Part shown: positions 1-11,012 of the stretch, one piece after another | Position numbering within the stretch: position 1 is the first letter of the stretch | Layout of the letters: each line of letters starts with the position of its first letter | Source of the DNA: Muscardinus avellanarius | Taxonomy: Eukaryota; Chordata; Mammalia; Rodentia; Gliridae | Direction: 5' to 3' | Length of the DNA: 64,000 bases | NCBI GenBank assembly: GCA_963383645.1 | Contig: OY726574.1 | Location: forward strand, 59,055,894 to 59,119,893 | The notes under the pieces: model-generated | Seen by the model: only the letters and a program-made list of their open reading frames with translations | Told to the model about the DNA's origin: nothing | Databases searched by the model: none | Translations under genes and position numbers: made by a program

Positions 1-403
1 AATTGCTTCCTGCAGTATTGACTATGGATTCCTCAATTTAACATTAAGCCTTTTTTTTTTTTTTGGAGTGGGTAAGTGGGTAGGTAATAACGATGTAAAC
101 CCGAAAAAGTTAAGAGTTGCTGTATAAACCAGTGGATTGAAAAATAGATTCTATAATTTTATTATTACAAAGATAGGCACAATTACAATAACAAAACAAA
201 AGGAATAGTCCTAATAAAATTTGCCAGAGGGAAGCAAATTAGTGAAATGATACTTTTTTGTTTTTGCAGATTAATAGGGCCTTATTATTATTTTATTTTT
301 GTCGGTGCATCATAATTATACATTACAGTGAAATTCCAGATGACACATTTGTAGGTGCTTGCACCACTTGCTGTGTCTCCCTCCCCACGCTGCCCCTCTG
401 AGG

Positions 404-708
404 TGGGACTCTTTTGCTGTACTGGGGATAGAACCCAGGGCTTCCTATTTATGAGCTGCACACTCAGACCTTTTCTTTTCTTTTAACCAAATTTTTAACT
501 TTCAAATTTAAAATTTAACTTTAATTTTCTTGTGATACTGGGAATTGAATCTAGGGGTAATCTACCTCTGAGCTATACCCCCAGACAGATTTTATTTTTT
601 ATGTTGACACAGGGTCTCCCTAAGTTGCTGAAGCTAGTCTCAAGCCTGTGATCCTGTCTCAGCCTCTCAAGTACTGGAATTACAAGCATGTGCCACCACG
701 CCAGCTCT
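404..708 (-). mobile_element. B1/ID-type SINE pieces
   Basis: Reversed ID-like end at 404-470 (tactggggatagaaccc) and a second, more complete reversed dimer at 525-708 ending cttgagc...ccaccacgccagc. Confidence 0.75.
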
Positions 709-719
709 GAAGCGGTACT

Positions 720-1270
720 TTTTAATGGTGGCAATATTCAGAGAGGGAAAGACATTAAGTGATATTATATGCATGTATGAAAGTAGCACTTTGGCTCTTT
801 CTATGATGTAGCATCGCAATGCATCGATAAAAATAGAGAAAGCAAAAACAGATGGAGATGTTTAAACAGGACTTGAACTTGAATTTGGTTTTCGTGTCTG
901 AAATTTCAGAACATTGGAGGCATTGTTAGTAGTTTTAAATTTCTACTTTTAATTGCTTAAGTATATGATAGAAACGAAGCAGTTAAAACATACATGGCAA
1001 ATCCTTTCTTTCTCCACATGTCCACCCTGCCTCTGCCTCTGGTAGTTAAACCCATCACTTGGCCCCTGCCACGGGGCATCCAAGTATTTCCACTGCATTT
1101 AGTTTTCACAGTTTGGTGGCCACCATCACCACTATCATTTCTGACCTACAAAGAATAGTGATCACAAAGCTCTCCCAAGACTCTGAGGCTTCCCTCACAA
1201 GTTTATTTCTCATAGTTTTGGCGAAAGGTTTGCCTTCTAGGTCGTCTCAGGGTGGACGTCCAGGTTTTAT
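720..1270. other. Unique intergenic DNA
   Basis: AT-rich, no repeat or gene recognised; the small frame at 1059-1301 runs into a SINE and has no support. Confidence 0.6.
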
Positions 1271-1284
1271 TTCATTTTATGGCT

Positions 1285-1457
1285 TGAGTGCTGGGGATTG
1301 AACCCAGGGGCATTCTACCTCTGAGTTACACCCTCAGCCCTATTTTTTTTTTCAATAGCATCTCACTAAGTTGCTGATGCTGGCCTCAAACCTGCCATCC
1401 ACCTGTGTCAGCCTCCCAAGTGCTGGGATTACAGGTATGCGCCACTGCACCCAGCTG
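1285..1457 (-). mobile_element. B1-dID SINE
   Basis: Reversed dimer: gctggggattgaacccaggg ... gctgggattacaggtatgcg. Confidence 0.85.
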
Positions 1458-1480
1458 GATGAGCAGGTGTTAAACGTCAG

Positions 1481-1518
1481 GTCCACTCAGACATCACAGT
1501 CCACTCAGACATCACAAG
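1481..1518. repeat. 19-bp tandem duplication
   Basis: gtccactcagacatcaca occurs twice in succession just outside a SINE. Confidence 0.9.
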
Positions 1519-1519
1519 C

Positions 1520-2535
1520 TACGGCTCTGGATTTCTTTCATTGACTCAGGCAGTTCAGGCCTTGCTCTGGTACCCTGAGCTACAACAGTAAATAGAAAAT
1601 TTCTGCTTAGTGGCCTCCTGTGAACCTGGTCCATCTTCATGCTCCTTCTGTCATTAGCTCAACTGCTCACACACTCCTAAGATTTCTGTAGGTATCACCT
1701 GGAAAGGTTATGCTGTTCTTTTGGACCGTAGCACATCTCCCATGGGTCACGGTTTGTACCTCTGCATTTGGGGCTGCTGGGACTTGAGTTCTAGAAGCAA
1801 AGAAGAATGGTGGTGGTGGGTCCTACGGAAGGTCAGCAGTATCTTGTAATGCAACTACCTCATTACAAATGTGACCATTACCTCAGTCAAAACAGGTTTA
1901 ATCTCTTTCAATGGGTATGCCATGGCTGCTTCTACTGGCAGAGGAGGCGCCTGGAATTTAGAGAGCTCAGTGTCACAGCTTTATCAAGATCTTACCCTAT
2001 GTCCCCATTCCAGTTTTAAGGATTCCATCACTTCCTTAGCAATGCCCTCACAAACACCCTACCATCTTTGAGAATTGATTTGCATTGTGATTAAAAAACT
2101 CACAGATTATGACTCTGGGTTTTATTTTCAGCAATCTCAGCTCTGCAGCTTCAGGAGATGAAGAGTTTCCTTCAGGGAAGGCACAGGAATTTTCAAGTCA
2201 TTTATGTGGTGCTTGAGCTAGGATTGAACTCCTGTTATCTTTCAGATAGAACACAATGGCAGCAACTAGCTAATCTCATTATATCCCTTAGTTTGACAAA
2301 AAAGTGTTCTAAGGTATCAAAATCTTGGTCACTCAACACCAAGGAGTATCCAATAGTAATATTTTGTACATTTCTATTGACAAATATCATGGCATGGACT
2401 ATCAATCTTCTTTCTACCATGAAGATAACGGCATTAGAATCTTTAAATCTAATTAGATTAGAGAATCAATCCCCAAAGCCCAAGGATGAATTGAAAAACA
2501 TCTGAAGATTTTGTTCTTCTAAAACCAATTTATTC
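1520..2535. other. Unique intergenic DNA
   Basis: No repeat family recognised. Frames of up to 115 codons on both strands lack splice or coding signals; I treat them as chance. Confidence 0.55.
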
Positions 2536-2537
2536 AG

Positions 2538-2776
2538 CCGGGGGTGGTGGCGCACACTTGTAATCCCAGCATTCGGGAGGCTGAGACCAGAGGATCGCAG
2601 TTTGCAGACAGCCTCAGCTACTTAGTGAGGCCCTCTGCAACTCAGTGAGACCCAGTGTCAAAATAAAGAATAAAAAAAAGGGCAGGAGGTGTAGCTTGGA
2701 GGTCAAATGCCCCTGGGTTCCATCCCACGATCTGCAAAAATAAAATAAAATAAAATAAAATAAAATAAAATAAAAC
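2538..2776 (+). mobile_element. B1-dID SINE with (TAAAA)n tail
   Basis: Forward dimer from gccgggggtggtggcgcaca to ccctgggttccatccc, tail of TAAAA units at 2735-2776. Confidence 0.88.
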
Positions 2777-2799
2777 CAATTTATTCTTGGTGCCAAAAT

Positions 2800-3165
2800 A
2801 TGTTAGTCAGGGTACTCTGGAGAAACTGAGTCAATAGAATGTGTGTGTATACATTTACATTTATTCTGTCTATGTAGATTTATTTTAAAGAATTAACTCA
2901 TGTGACTGTGGGTTCTTCAATATGCAGGGCAGCCCAACATGCTGGAACTCCAAGGGAAAGTTCATGCCACAGTTTCAGGTCTAAAGACAGAATTCTTTCT
3001 TTTTCAGGATAGTGAAATCTTGTCTCTAAATGTCTTCAGCTGGTTGGGTGAGGGCCACATAGATAATGGAGATAACCTATCTCATCCAAAGTCTACTGAT
3101 TTGAACATTAACCACGATTGAGAAATATCATCACAGCAACATCTAGACAGATGTGTGACCACAAA
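2800..3165 (+). mobile_element. Old mammalian interspersed repeat (LTR-like)
   Basis: The stretch ttagtcagggtactctggag ... aagtctactgatttgaacat ... acatctagacag resembles a repeat common across mammals. I recognise the phrasing but will not name the family. Confidence 0.5.
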
Positions 3166-3169
3166 CTAT

Positions 3170-3700
3170 TTGAAAGTGACCATCACAAAGATGTTGAAAA
3201 CTTTTATGTATTTATTGACAATTTATATATCATTTCTATTTTGTATATTAGGCATTTGGAGAAATATCCATTCAACATTCAAATTTTACAATCATTTTTA
3301 ATTACATTTTTAAAATGTAACTACTTTTTATATTGTAGATATAAAATGCTTATTGGAAATATATTTACAAATATTTTCACTCATTCTGTGTGCTTTTTAC
3401 TTTCTTGGTGGCATTGTTTGCAACAAAAGGTTTTGATGAAATTTAATTATATTTTATTTTTTTCTTTAGTGTCTTACCTAACAAGTAATTTCTGAACCCA
3501 AGGTCACTAAGATTCACCCCTATGTTTTCTTCTAAGAGTTTTATATGTTAGCTTCTGTATTAAGGGCAATTATTATGTGTGCTATGATATAGGGGGTCCA
3601 ACTTTATTCCTTACCTATGAATATCCAGTTGTACCTCTATTATTTACTGAAATTTCTTTTCCCATTAAAATTTCTTGTATCTCTGTAAAAAAATCAACTA
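3170..3700 (-). mobile_element. Old L1 ORF2 fragment
   Basis: The reverse complement resembles the late ORF2 region of L1 (plus-strand landmarks: aacccaaggtcactaagatt, ttttcttctaagagttttat, gggtccaactttattcctta, atatccagttgtacc). Decayed, with no open frame. A SINE follows at 3702. Confidence 0.7.
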
Positions 3701-3701
3701 A

Positions 3702-3878
3702 GCAAGCCAGGCATGGTGGTACATCCTGTAATCCCAATACTTAAGAGGCTGAGATAGGAGATTGCAGGTTCCAGATCAGCAGCTTGGGGGATTTACTGAA
3801 CCTTGTTTCAAAATAAAAAATAAAAATAGGGCTGGAGGAATAGCTCAGAGGTAGAACATCCCTAGGTTTGATCACCAG

Positions 3879-3880
<2 letters not shown>
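3702..3880 (+). mobile_element. B1-dID SINE
   Basis: Forward dimer (gccaggcatggtggtacatc ... gatcaccagt) whose tail has become a CA microsatellite (3881-3921). Confidence 0.83.

Positions 3881-3921
<41 letters not shown>
3881..3921. repeat. (CA)n
   Basis: Uninterrupted CA run growing out of a SINE tail. Confidence 0.95.
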
Positions 3922-4479
3922 ACTTGATCATAAATATCAGGGCTTGTTTCTGAATTCTTAACTCAATTCCAGAGATCTATAGTCTATCCTTATGCCAGTG
4001 TATGTGGTAAATTCAAGGATCTGGGGGAGTATGAAGGCAAGGACAAGACCACAAGATGGCAGTATTGCACACAAGCTTTACTGGGAGGGGCTTGAGAGGC
4101 TGCCTGAGAGGGAAGTCCTTCTATAGGTGACCTTCCAGAAGGGGGGCAAGAGAAACGGAGAAGCAGTGAACTGAAGAAGGGACCTACAGGGCTGGCAGTG
4201 TTGCTCATTCGCAAGGTGGGGGCCTCTGGGTCAGTGAGTTCCAAAGAGCCATCGTGGGTCCTTAATTGCTATGGTTATAGGTCCTGGGTGCAGCTTCACA
4301 TGTTATGCAAAGCAGGCAGGCTCTGTGTAGTTCAGAATGTGCTTGCTTGAGCTATGTTTAAAGCAGATGGATTTGTAAGAACTTGAGGTTTGGCACAGAG
4401 GGGTTTTGAGCTACAGGTCCTGGCCTACTGTGAGGGAGCAAATAATTAGGAACCAACACAGAAAGGCTATCATGTTTGG

Positions 4480-5042
4480 TCCCTTATGTAACTCAATACC
4501 ATACTCTCTTAATTAAAATGGTCACCATAGTAACTTTTGAAATCAGAAAATGTGAGTCCTCCAACTTGCTTCTTTTTCAAGATTGCTTCTGCTCTTCTGA
4601 TTCCATGCATTTCCATATGAATTTTAGGATCTGTTGGTCAATTTCTGCAGAAAAGGTAGCTAAGATTTTGGTAGGAAAATTTTGCTAAACCTGTAGATCA
4701 GTGTGGGGCGTATTGTTATCTTCACAATATTAAATTTTCTGAGCCAGATGTATGGGCAGCCTTTCCAGTTACTTATGACTTAATTTCTTTCAACTATTTT
4801 TTATAGTTCTCAGTCTACAAAATTTTGCACTTGTTAAAATTTATACTGAAGTATTTTATTCATTTTGAAGCCATTTTAGACAGATTTTTCTTCTTGATTT
4901 CAGTTCTGAAATGTTCATTGCTAGTGCATAAAAATGGAATTGATCTTTTATATTGATCTTATATCCTGCAATCTTGTTGAACTCAATTTCTAATTCTAAT
5001 AATTTTTAGTGGATTCTTTATTGTTTTCTGTTTCTTAAAAGT
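4480..5042 (-). mobile_element. Old L1 ORF2 (reverse transcriptase region) fragment
   Basis: Plus-strand landmarks gtgagtcctccaacttgc, tgcatttccatatgaatttt, ggatctgttggtcaatttct, tatcctgcaatcttgttgaa and tttttagtggattcttta are reversed L1 ORF2. It ends at a CT/GT microsatellite. Confidence 0.8.
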
Positions 5043-5050
5043 CTCTCTCT

Positions 5051-5104
<54 letters not shown>
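5042..5104. repeat. (CT)n(GT)n
   Basis: A short CT run passes into about 25 GT units between an L1 fragment and a SINE. Confidence 0.95.
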
Positions 5105-5108
<4 letters not shown>

Positions 5109-5374
5109 GGGGATGGAACCCAGGGGCATTCTACCTCTTAGCTACACCCTCAGCCCTATTTTATTCTTTCTTTCTTTTTTTTTTTTTTTTGGTGGTACTG
5201 GGGCTCCTGGAAACCCTTCTACCTCTGGGCTACACTTCCAGACACCTATTTTTTATATTTTTTATTTGGAAACAGGGTCTCTTAAGCCAGCGCGGCTGGC
5301 TTCGAACCTGCACGATCCTCCTGTCTCTGCCTCCCAAGCGCGGGGATTACAAGTGTGTGCCACCACGCCCGGCA
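5104..5374 (-). mobile_element. Two adjoining SINE pieces
   Basis: A reversed ID half (5104-5160) followed by a reversed full dimer (5190-5374, ggtggtactggggctcctgg ... ccaccacgcccggc). Confidence 0.82.
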
Positions 5375-5399
5375 TTATCCATGCTTTTTTATAAGTGGT

Positions 5400-5943
5400 A
5401 GCAATGAACCCTGAATTAAAAAGTGAGACTTGAAACCACACGCTGCTCAGGAGCCATCTAAGAGTTCCTCAGCAAGGCCACAGAATGTCTTAAAGTTTGG
5501 AACTTGGTCTCAGGCAACATTCTCACTGATAACATCCAAGACAATTGATCACACCACTTAGAAGAAGGAAGAATTATTTGCTCAGTGTCTTGAAGATCTC
5601 AGAATTTCAGTCCATGTCAGGCTGGGTTACATCTGCAGAGCTCAAGGCATGGCCGGGGAAAGCATTGAAAGATAGAGAGGAAGAGAGCAGGACTTTGCCC
5701 TCAGATCACGGAGGCAGGAAGCAAGAGAGAGCAAGCAAGGAGATTCAGACTCAGCCACAGTCCCTAAGGCCACACCCCAGGGACCCACCTTCTGTAGTCA
5801 CACCACACCTGCCTGGGTTACCAGCCAGTAAACCCATCGCAGCGGATTTGCACACTGATGAGATTACAGCAAGTAGGACTTAATTGCTTCAACTCTGAAC
5901 ATTAATACATGAGCTCTTCAAGGGACATTCTGTACCTAACCAT

Positions 5944-5998
<55 letters not shown>

Positions 5999-6690
5999 AG
6001 TCCCCTTGAAGATGTGGCTAAGTAGCTTCTCAGAAAATATCATTCTAGGACTTTGGAGTTTTCAAACTAAAATAAGTGAGAATTCTCACTCAAGGTCTCA
6101 GGCCTCATAATGACTTGTGTTATTTGAAGAAAAAGAAAGAAACAGCATGGATCTGCACGGCTACCCAATGCAAGAGTTTTACTGTATCAGGAAAAGGAAT
6201 GGCCACTGTGCACTCGAGAAATAGAATTTGCTCAGTAACAAATCATGCTACAAAAATGACAACTGATGCTCAAAATGTCACAAGACTTGCTGAGCCATAT
6301 TCCTGTACTTGATCGTTTATTCAATCATAGTGAATGTCACACGGAGGTTATAGAGCAAAAGAAAATATTACATTATCCCAAATATTTATCTGTAGTACAT
6401 GTGTTAAGCTCAAAAGAAAACCATCTTAAAGCAAAACAAGAAAAATAATTTGAATGCCTTTCTGGACCCTTGAAAATGGCAAGATACCTCTCATGTTTGA
6501 GTTAGTATTCTGGGTTGATGTCACTTAGCTAGATGCTAGAGGTGACACCACAGCCACTCCTGTGGAAGACTTGCCTGGTCTTAGGTTCAAAAAACAATTT
6601 CCAATTTCCAATGATAGGTGTAAATAAAAAATGTCAGACCATGTTAAGGTTTCCAGTTAGGTGAGAACCATTCCTCTCCCATTATTTCTC
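5400..6690. other. Mostly unique intergenic DNA
   Basis: Contains the AC repeat. The 5590-5880 part (ggaggcaggaagcaagagag, ccacaccccagggacccac) resembles an old dispersed repeat similar to that at 27.2 kb, but too weakly to name. Confidence 0.5.
5947..5996. repeat. (AC)n
   Basis: Uninterrupted AC run in otherwise unique sequence. Confidence 0.95.
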
Positions 6691-6699
6691 CCCCTCCCT

Positions 6700-6752
6700 T
6701 TTATTGGTGCTGAAATTTGAAACCTGAGGCCTCCTACCTCTGAGCTCCACCC

Positions 6753-6758
<6 letters not shown>
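6700..6758 (-). mobile_element. SINE ID-half remnant
   Basis: ttggtgctgaaatttgaaac and ctctgagctccaccctcag remain of a reversed ID half beside the CT repeat. Confidence 0.55.

Positions 6759-6818
<60 letters not shown>
6758..6818. repeat. (CT)n
   Basis: About 30 CT units after a SINE remnant. Confidence 0.95.
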
Positions 6819-6824
<6 letters not shown>

Positions 6825-7110
6825 CATCCTCCACCATAGGGGTAAGAACACGTTTGATAGATAAAGAATCTGTCACAGACAGTAGAAATGATTTGCTGGA
6901 GCTCAAATCCATATAAGAAATACTGTTAACCAGTCATTTGGGTGTAGTCCAACATTGGGGTCAGAAAGGCTTAGAAGTGCCTTTTTATGGGGTCTTGTTT
7001 CATTTTTTTCCAATAGCATACAAGTAAAACATGACACAAAGTGGAGATTGGCAAAAGAGACAGTTTATAAAATATGATATAATTACATGACAAATAACTT
7101 TCATATTCAG

Positions 7111-7113
<3 letters not shown>

Positions 7114-7156
<43 letters not shown>

Positions 7157-7180
7157 TGTGTGTGTGTGTGTGTGTGTGTA
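7114..7180. repeat. (TG)n
   Basis: TG run with one TC interruption before a reversed SINE. Confidence 0.95.
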
Positions 7181-7375
7181 TGTGCTGGGTATTGAACCAC
7201 CCAGGAGCATTCTACCTCCAGCTATACCTCCAGCCCTTTTTATTTTTTATTTTGAAACAGTCTTTCTAAATTGGTGAGAGTCTTTATAAGTTGCTGAAAC
7301 TGGTCTTGAACCAGTGATCCTCCTGTCTCAGGCTCCAAAATAGTGAGATTAGAGGTATGCACCATCATGCCCAGA
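7181..7375 (-). mobile_element. B1-dID SINE
   Basis: Reversed dimer from gctgggtattgaaccaccca to gcaccatcatgcccag. Confidence 0.82.
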
Positions 7376-8029
7376 GTCCTTTTCAGCTGTATGATTTCTT
7401 TATGGCACGGCAGCATAAGAGGAATGAAGATTAAGAGGAGAGGGTGTGAGAGGGCGAAGTAGCCTACTGAACACAATTCCTTAAAAAGTTGTAGATAAAT
7501 TGGTACACTAACAGTGAACGATCTGCAAGGACATTTAAAAAAGAAAATTCCACTTATAGTAGCATTAAAAATAAAATATTTAGGAATAACTTAATTTTTA
7601 TACTGGAATCCATGAAACATTGCATAAAGAAATTGAAAATGCTCATAAATGGAAAGACATCTGAGTTCAAGGATTGAAAGACTTAAATTGCTAAAATGTC
7701 CATATTACCCAAAGTGATCTACACATTTGATACAATTCCTATAAAATCCCAATGATATTTTTGTAGCAGTAGAGAAATTATCCTAAAATGCATATGGAAT
7801 CACCATATGGAATCACAAGGGGCCCCCAAGTAGCAAAGGTGAAAGGGAGGGCAGAGTTGGAGCCCATAGTTCCTGAGTTTGTACTTACTGTAAAACCACA
7901 GAAATCAAGACAGTAGAGTAGTGATTCAAAGAAGATACACAGATCACCAGAATAGAAATAAACTCATATGGTCAAATGATCTTCAACAAAAGACACAAGA
8001 ACATGCTGTGAGGAAAAGATATCCCCATT

Positions 8030-8150
8030 TTATGTTGAAACAGAGTCTCTCTATGTTACTGCACACCACTGGCCTTGAGCCTGTAATCCTCCTGCTCTGC
8101 TTCCCAAGTTCTGGGTTATAGCTGTTTGTCACCATGCCCAAATAAAATTT
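8030..8150 (-). mobile_element. B1-half SINE inside L1
   Basis: ttgaaacagagtctctctat ... tgtttgtcaccatgccca, inserted in the old L1 at 7540-9115. Confidence 0.7.
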
Positions 8151-8454
8151 TTATTTTTAAAGTGAGCAGAGACCTGATAGACATCTTCTTCTTTTTTCAA
8201 AGAAGACATATAAATAGTTAAAAAGTACATAAAAGATACTCAACATTATTAGTCACTAGGGAAATGCAAATGAAGACTATAATGAGATATAATTTCATGC
8301 CCATTAGGATGACTATTATTAGTAAAAAACGCACACAGACACAACAAAAAATAGCGCATATAAAAGAAGCTGCAACCCTTCTATGCAATGTAAAAGATGT
8401 TAGCATAATGAAAAATATGGTAATTCCTTAACGAGTTAAAAGCAGGGTTTTCAG

Positions 8455-8672
8455 AAGCCAGGTGTGGTGGTGCATGCCTGTAATCCCAGGACTTGGGTGG
8501 CGGAGGCAGAAGAACTGCAGGTTTGAGGCCAGCCTTAGCATTAGTAAGATCTTTAGCTACTTAGCAAGATATTATTTCACAATAAAAAATAAAATAGGGC
8601 TGGGGGTATAGCTTAGAGGTAGAATGCCCCTGGGTTTACTACCTAGTACCGAAAGAGAAAAAGGAAAGAAAA
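8455..8672 (+). mobile_element. B1-dID SINE inside L1
   Basis: Forward dimer agccaggtgtggtggtgcat ... ctgggtttactacctagtac with an A-rich tail. Confidence 0.85.
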
Positions 8673-9118
8673 GAAAAAAGAATTTCATATAACCTAAAGT
8701 AGGGTCTTAAAGATATATGTGTATACCCATGTCCAGAGAAGCATTGTTCATAGGGCCCCATACTGTAAGCAACTCAAGTGTCTGATAAATGAATAACTAA
8801 AGTATCATAAACCATACAATGAAATATTATGCCTCTTTAAATAGGAAGGAAATTCTGATACACGCTAAGACATAGATGAACCACAAAGACATTATGCAAA
8901 GTGAAATTAGCCAGTCACAAATGGGGGAATATTATGTGATTCCACTTATGTGGTGTACCTAGAACAGTCAGACTCATAGAGACGGAAGGGAGAAGGGTGG
9001 TCTAAGGCTGGCCAGTTTCCCCAAGCTGTTCTGCTACTGGCATTTAGTTGTTTTCATATACTATTTACTGCATCCTGAGTATAATTTACAAATCTTTGTT
9101 GGTTGTAAAAATATAATT

Positions 9119-9500
9119 AAGCTGGGCATGGCGGCTCACGCTTGTAATCCCAGCATTTGTGAGTCTGAGACAGGAGGATCATGGTTCTAGGTCAGCCTCA
9201 GCTACTACTTAAGTGAGACCCTTTGCAACTCAGTGAGACTGTTTTATTTATTTATTTATTTATTTTTGGTGGTACCGGGGTTCCTGGAAGCCCTCCTTCC
9301 TCCGGGCTACACTCCCAGACCTATTTTATATTTTTGAAACAATGTCTCTTACGCCAGCACGCCTGCGCGATCCTCCTGTCTCCGCCTCCCAAGCGCGGGG
9401 ATTACAAGCGTGCGCCACCACGCCCGGCAGAGACTCTGTTTTAAAAAAAATAAAGAATAAAAAATATAGGGCTGGGTTATAGTTCAGAGATACACTACAC
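9119..9500 (+). mobile_element. SINE (+) split by a SINE (-)
   Basis: A forward dimer (9119-9242 and 9428-9500) is interrupted by a reversed, younger-looking dimer at 9265-9427. Short repeats flank the insert (gagact-gtttta / gagactctgtttta). Confidence 0.85.
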
Positions 9501-9974
9501 ACAAAAAAATAGACATAATTAATCCATTCTACATTTTTATTAACTGTTGACCACCAAAATAACACTGATTCTAGTTCCGCAGCAATCTGGCTTCTAGCCT
9601 TGAATTCATCTGTGGTACCCCAATAGCATCTTTATCTCTCTCAAGGAAGAGCAGAGTACTGGCTGTTCCATCAGCGCCCGGCATGAGGGGATGAGCCTAC
9701 TTGGACCAGTTGCCCAAGAAGTTAACGTGCCCTTCTCCCTGCCTGGAGAGGCAGGAAGTGTAGTTCAGCCTGTTAGGGGTTTTAATCCTCATGGGGTCCT
9801 CTGGAGGTGTTCACACCATCAGGAAGAGGACTGAGAGGTTTGTGCAAGTCTCATCTCACCAGGCATTTTGCTGGTGGAATAAGGCCACCATGCAAGACAC
9901 CCTGAGTAAGAGGTGTCTCATCCAAGAGGAGAGAGGACTAGTTGACCTCGAGCCTTCCTGTCACTCAAGAATAG

Positions 9975-10197
9975 CAGTTGATTAGCCGGGCGTGGTGGGG
10001 CACGCTTGTCATCCCAGCATTTGGGGGCTGAGACAGGAGGATCATGGTTCACGGACAGCCTCAGCTACTTAGCGAGGCCCTTTGCCACTCAGTGAGACCC
10101 TGTTTCAAAATAAGAATACAAAATAGGGCTGGGGGTGTAGCTCAGAGGTCGAGTGCCCCTGGGTTCCATCCCCGGAACCTCAAAAAAGAAAAAAAAT
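9975..10197 (+). mobile_element. B1-dID SINE
   Basis: Forward dimer gccgggcgtggtggggcacg ... gggttccatccccggaacc. Confidence 0.88.
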
Positions 10198-10427
10198 TAA
10201 TAGCAGTTGATTTATTAAGAGCAGGTACAGAATAGTTAATTTGCCACACCGGGCATTTGTTCTTTTATAACCTGTTTCTATTCCTACAGTCTGTCTCAGA
10301 TGAGTAACTTATAACATCAGCGATCCCAACAGAACCCTCCAGAGTCACTCAGCTAGGCAAACCTCTTCACTTCTGCAGAAGGGTGTGTAACCGACAAGTC
10401 TGGTAAGCAAGCACTTCTTTTTGTGTG

Positions 10428-10622
10428 TGTGTGGTAATGGGAATTGAACCCAAGAGGTGTTCTACCTCTGAGCTATATTCCCAGCCCTATTTTATTCCCT
10501 ATTTTATTTTTTTTATTTGGAATCAGGGCATTTTTAAGTTGTTGAGGCTGGCCTCAAACCTGTGATCCTCCTATCTCAGCCTTCCAAGTACTGGGATTAC
10601 AGGCATGCACCACCATGCCTGG
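10428..10622 (-). mobile_element. B1-dID SINE
   Basis: Reversed dimer ggtaatgggaattgaaccca ... gcaccaccatgcctggc, directly followed by a TCC-rich repeat. Confidence 0.85.
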
Positions 10623-10702
10623 CTTCTTTCTCCTCTTCCTCCTCCTCCCCCTCCCCCCCTCCTCCTTCTCCTCCTCCTCTTCCTCCTCCTCCTCCTCCTC
10701 GG
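10622..10702. repeat. (TCC)n-rich tract
   Basis: Imperfect TCC/TCCC units. The Pro-rich and Glu-rich frames across it are artefacts of the repeat. Confidence 0.9.
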
Positions 10703-10837
10703 CTTCTTCCTCTTCCTGCCTTTGCTCCTGTCTTTTACACCACAAAACCTCTCTTTTTTATTTTGTCCTATGAATGGACATAAAGATCAAGGGAATACGG
10801 AATAAAGTGAATAAAATCGCGTGTGTGTATGTGTGTG

Positions 10838-11012
10838 TGTTGCTAGTAATTGAACCCTAGGCCATTCTAAACGCAAACCCTGTCTTATTTTTTGTTTGGA
10901 AACAGGGTCTAAGTTGCTGAGGGCCAAAGTTGCTGAGTCTGGCTTCGAACCTGTGATCCTCCTGTCTCAGCCTTCCAACTACTGGGATTACAGGCATACA
11001 CTGTCCAGCTTG
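10838..11012 (-). mobile_element. B1-dID SINE
   Basis: Reversed, decayed dimer (ttgctagtaattgaacccta ... gattacaggcataca). Confidence 0.75.

Larger units (their letters stand above)
7540..9115 (+). mobile_element. Old L1 ORF2 to 3' region, split by SINEs
   Basis: Landmarks in L1 order: aaataaaatatttaggaata, aatggaaagacatctga, aaatgtccatattacccaaa, ccaatgatattttt, ... aatgcaaatgaagactataa, cccattaggatgactatta, ... gaaatattatgcctctttaa, acattatgcaaagtgaaa. SINEs at about 8030-8150 and 8455-8670 interrupt it. Too decayed for coding. Confidence 0.8.

Noticed and set aside
5545..5883. 112-codon open frame
   Set aside because: Lies in a stretch resembling an old dispersed repeat; no coding signal beyond openness.
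10554..10805. Frames with poly-Glu, poly-Pro or poly-Leu runs
   Set aside because: They arise from a TCC microsatellite and an adjoining SINE.
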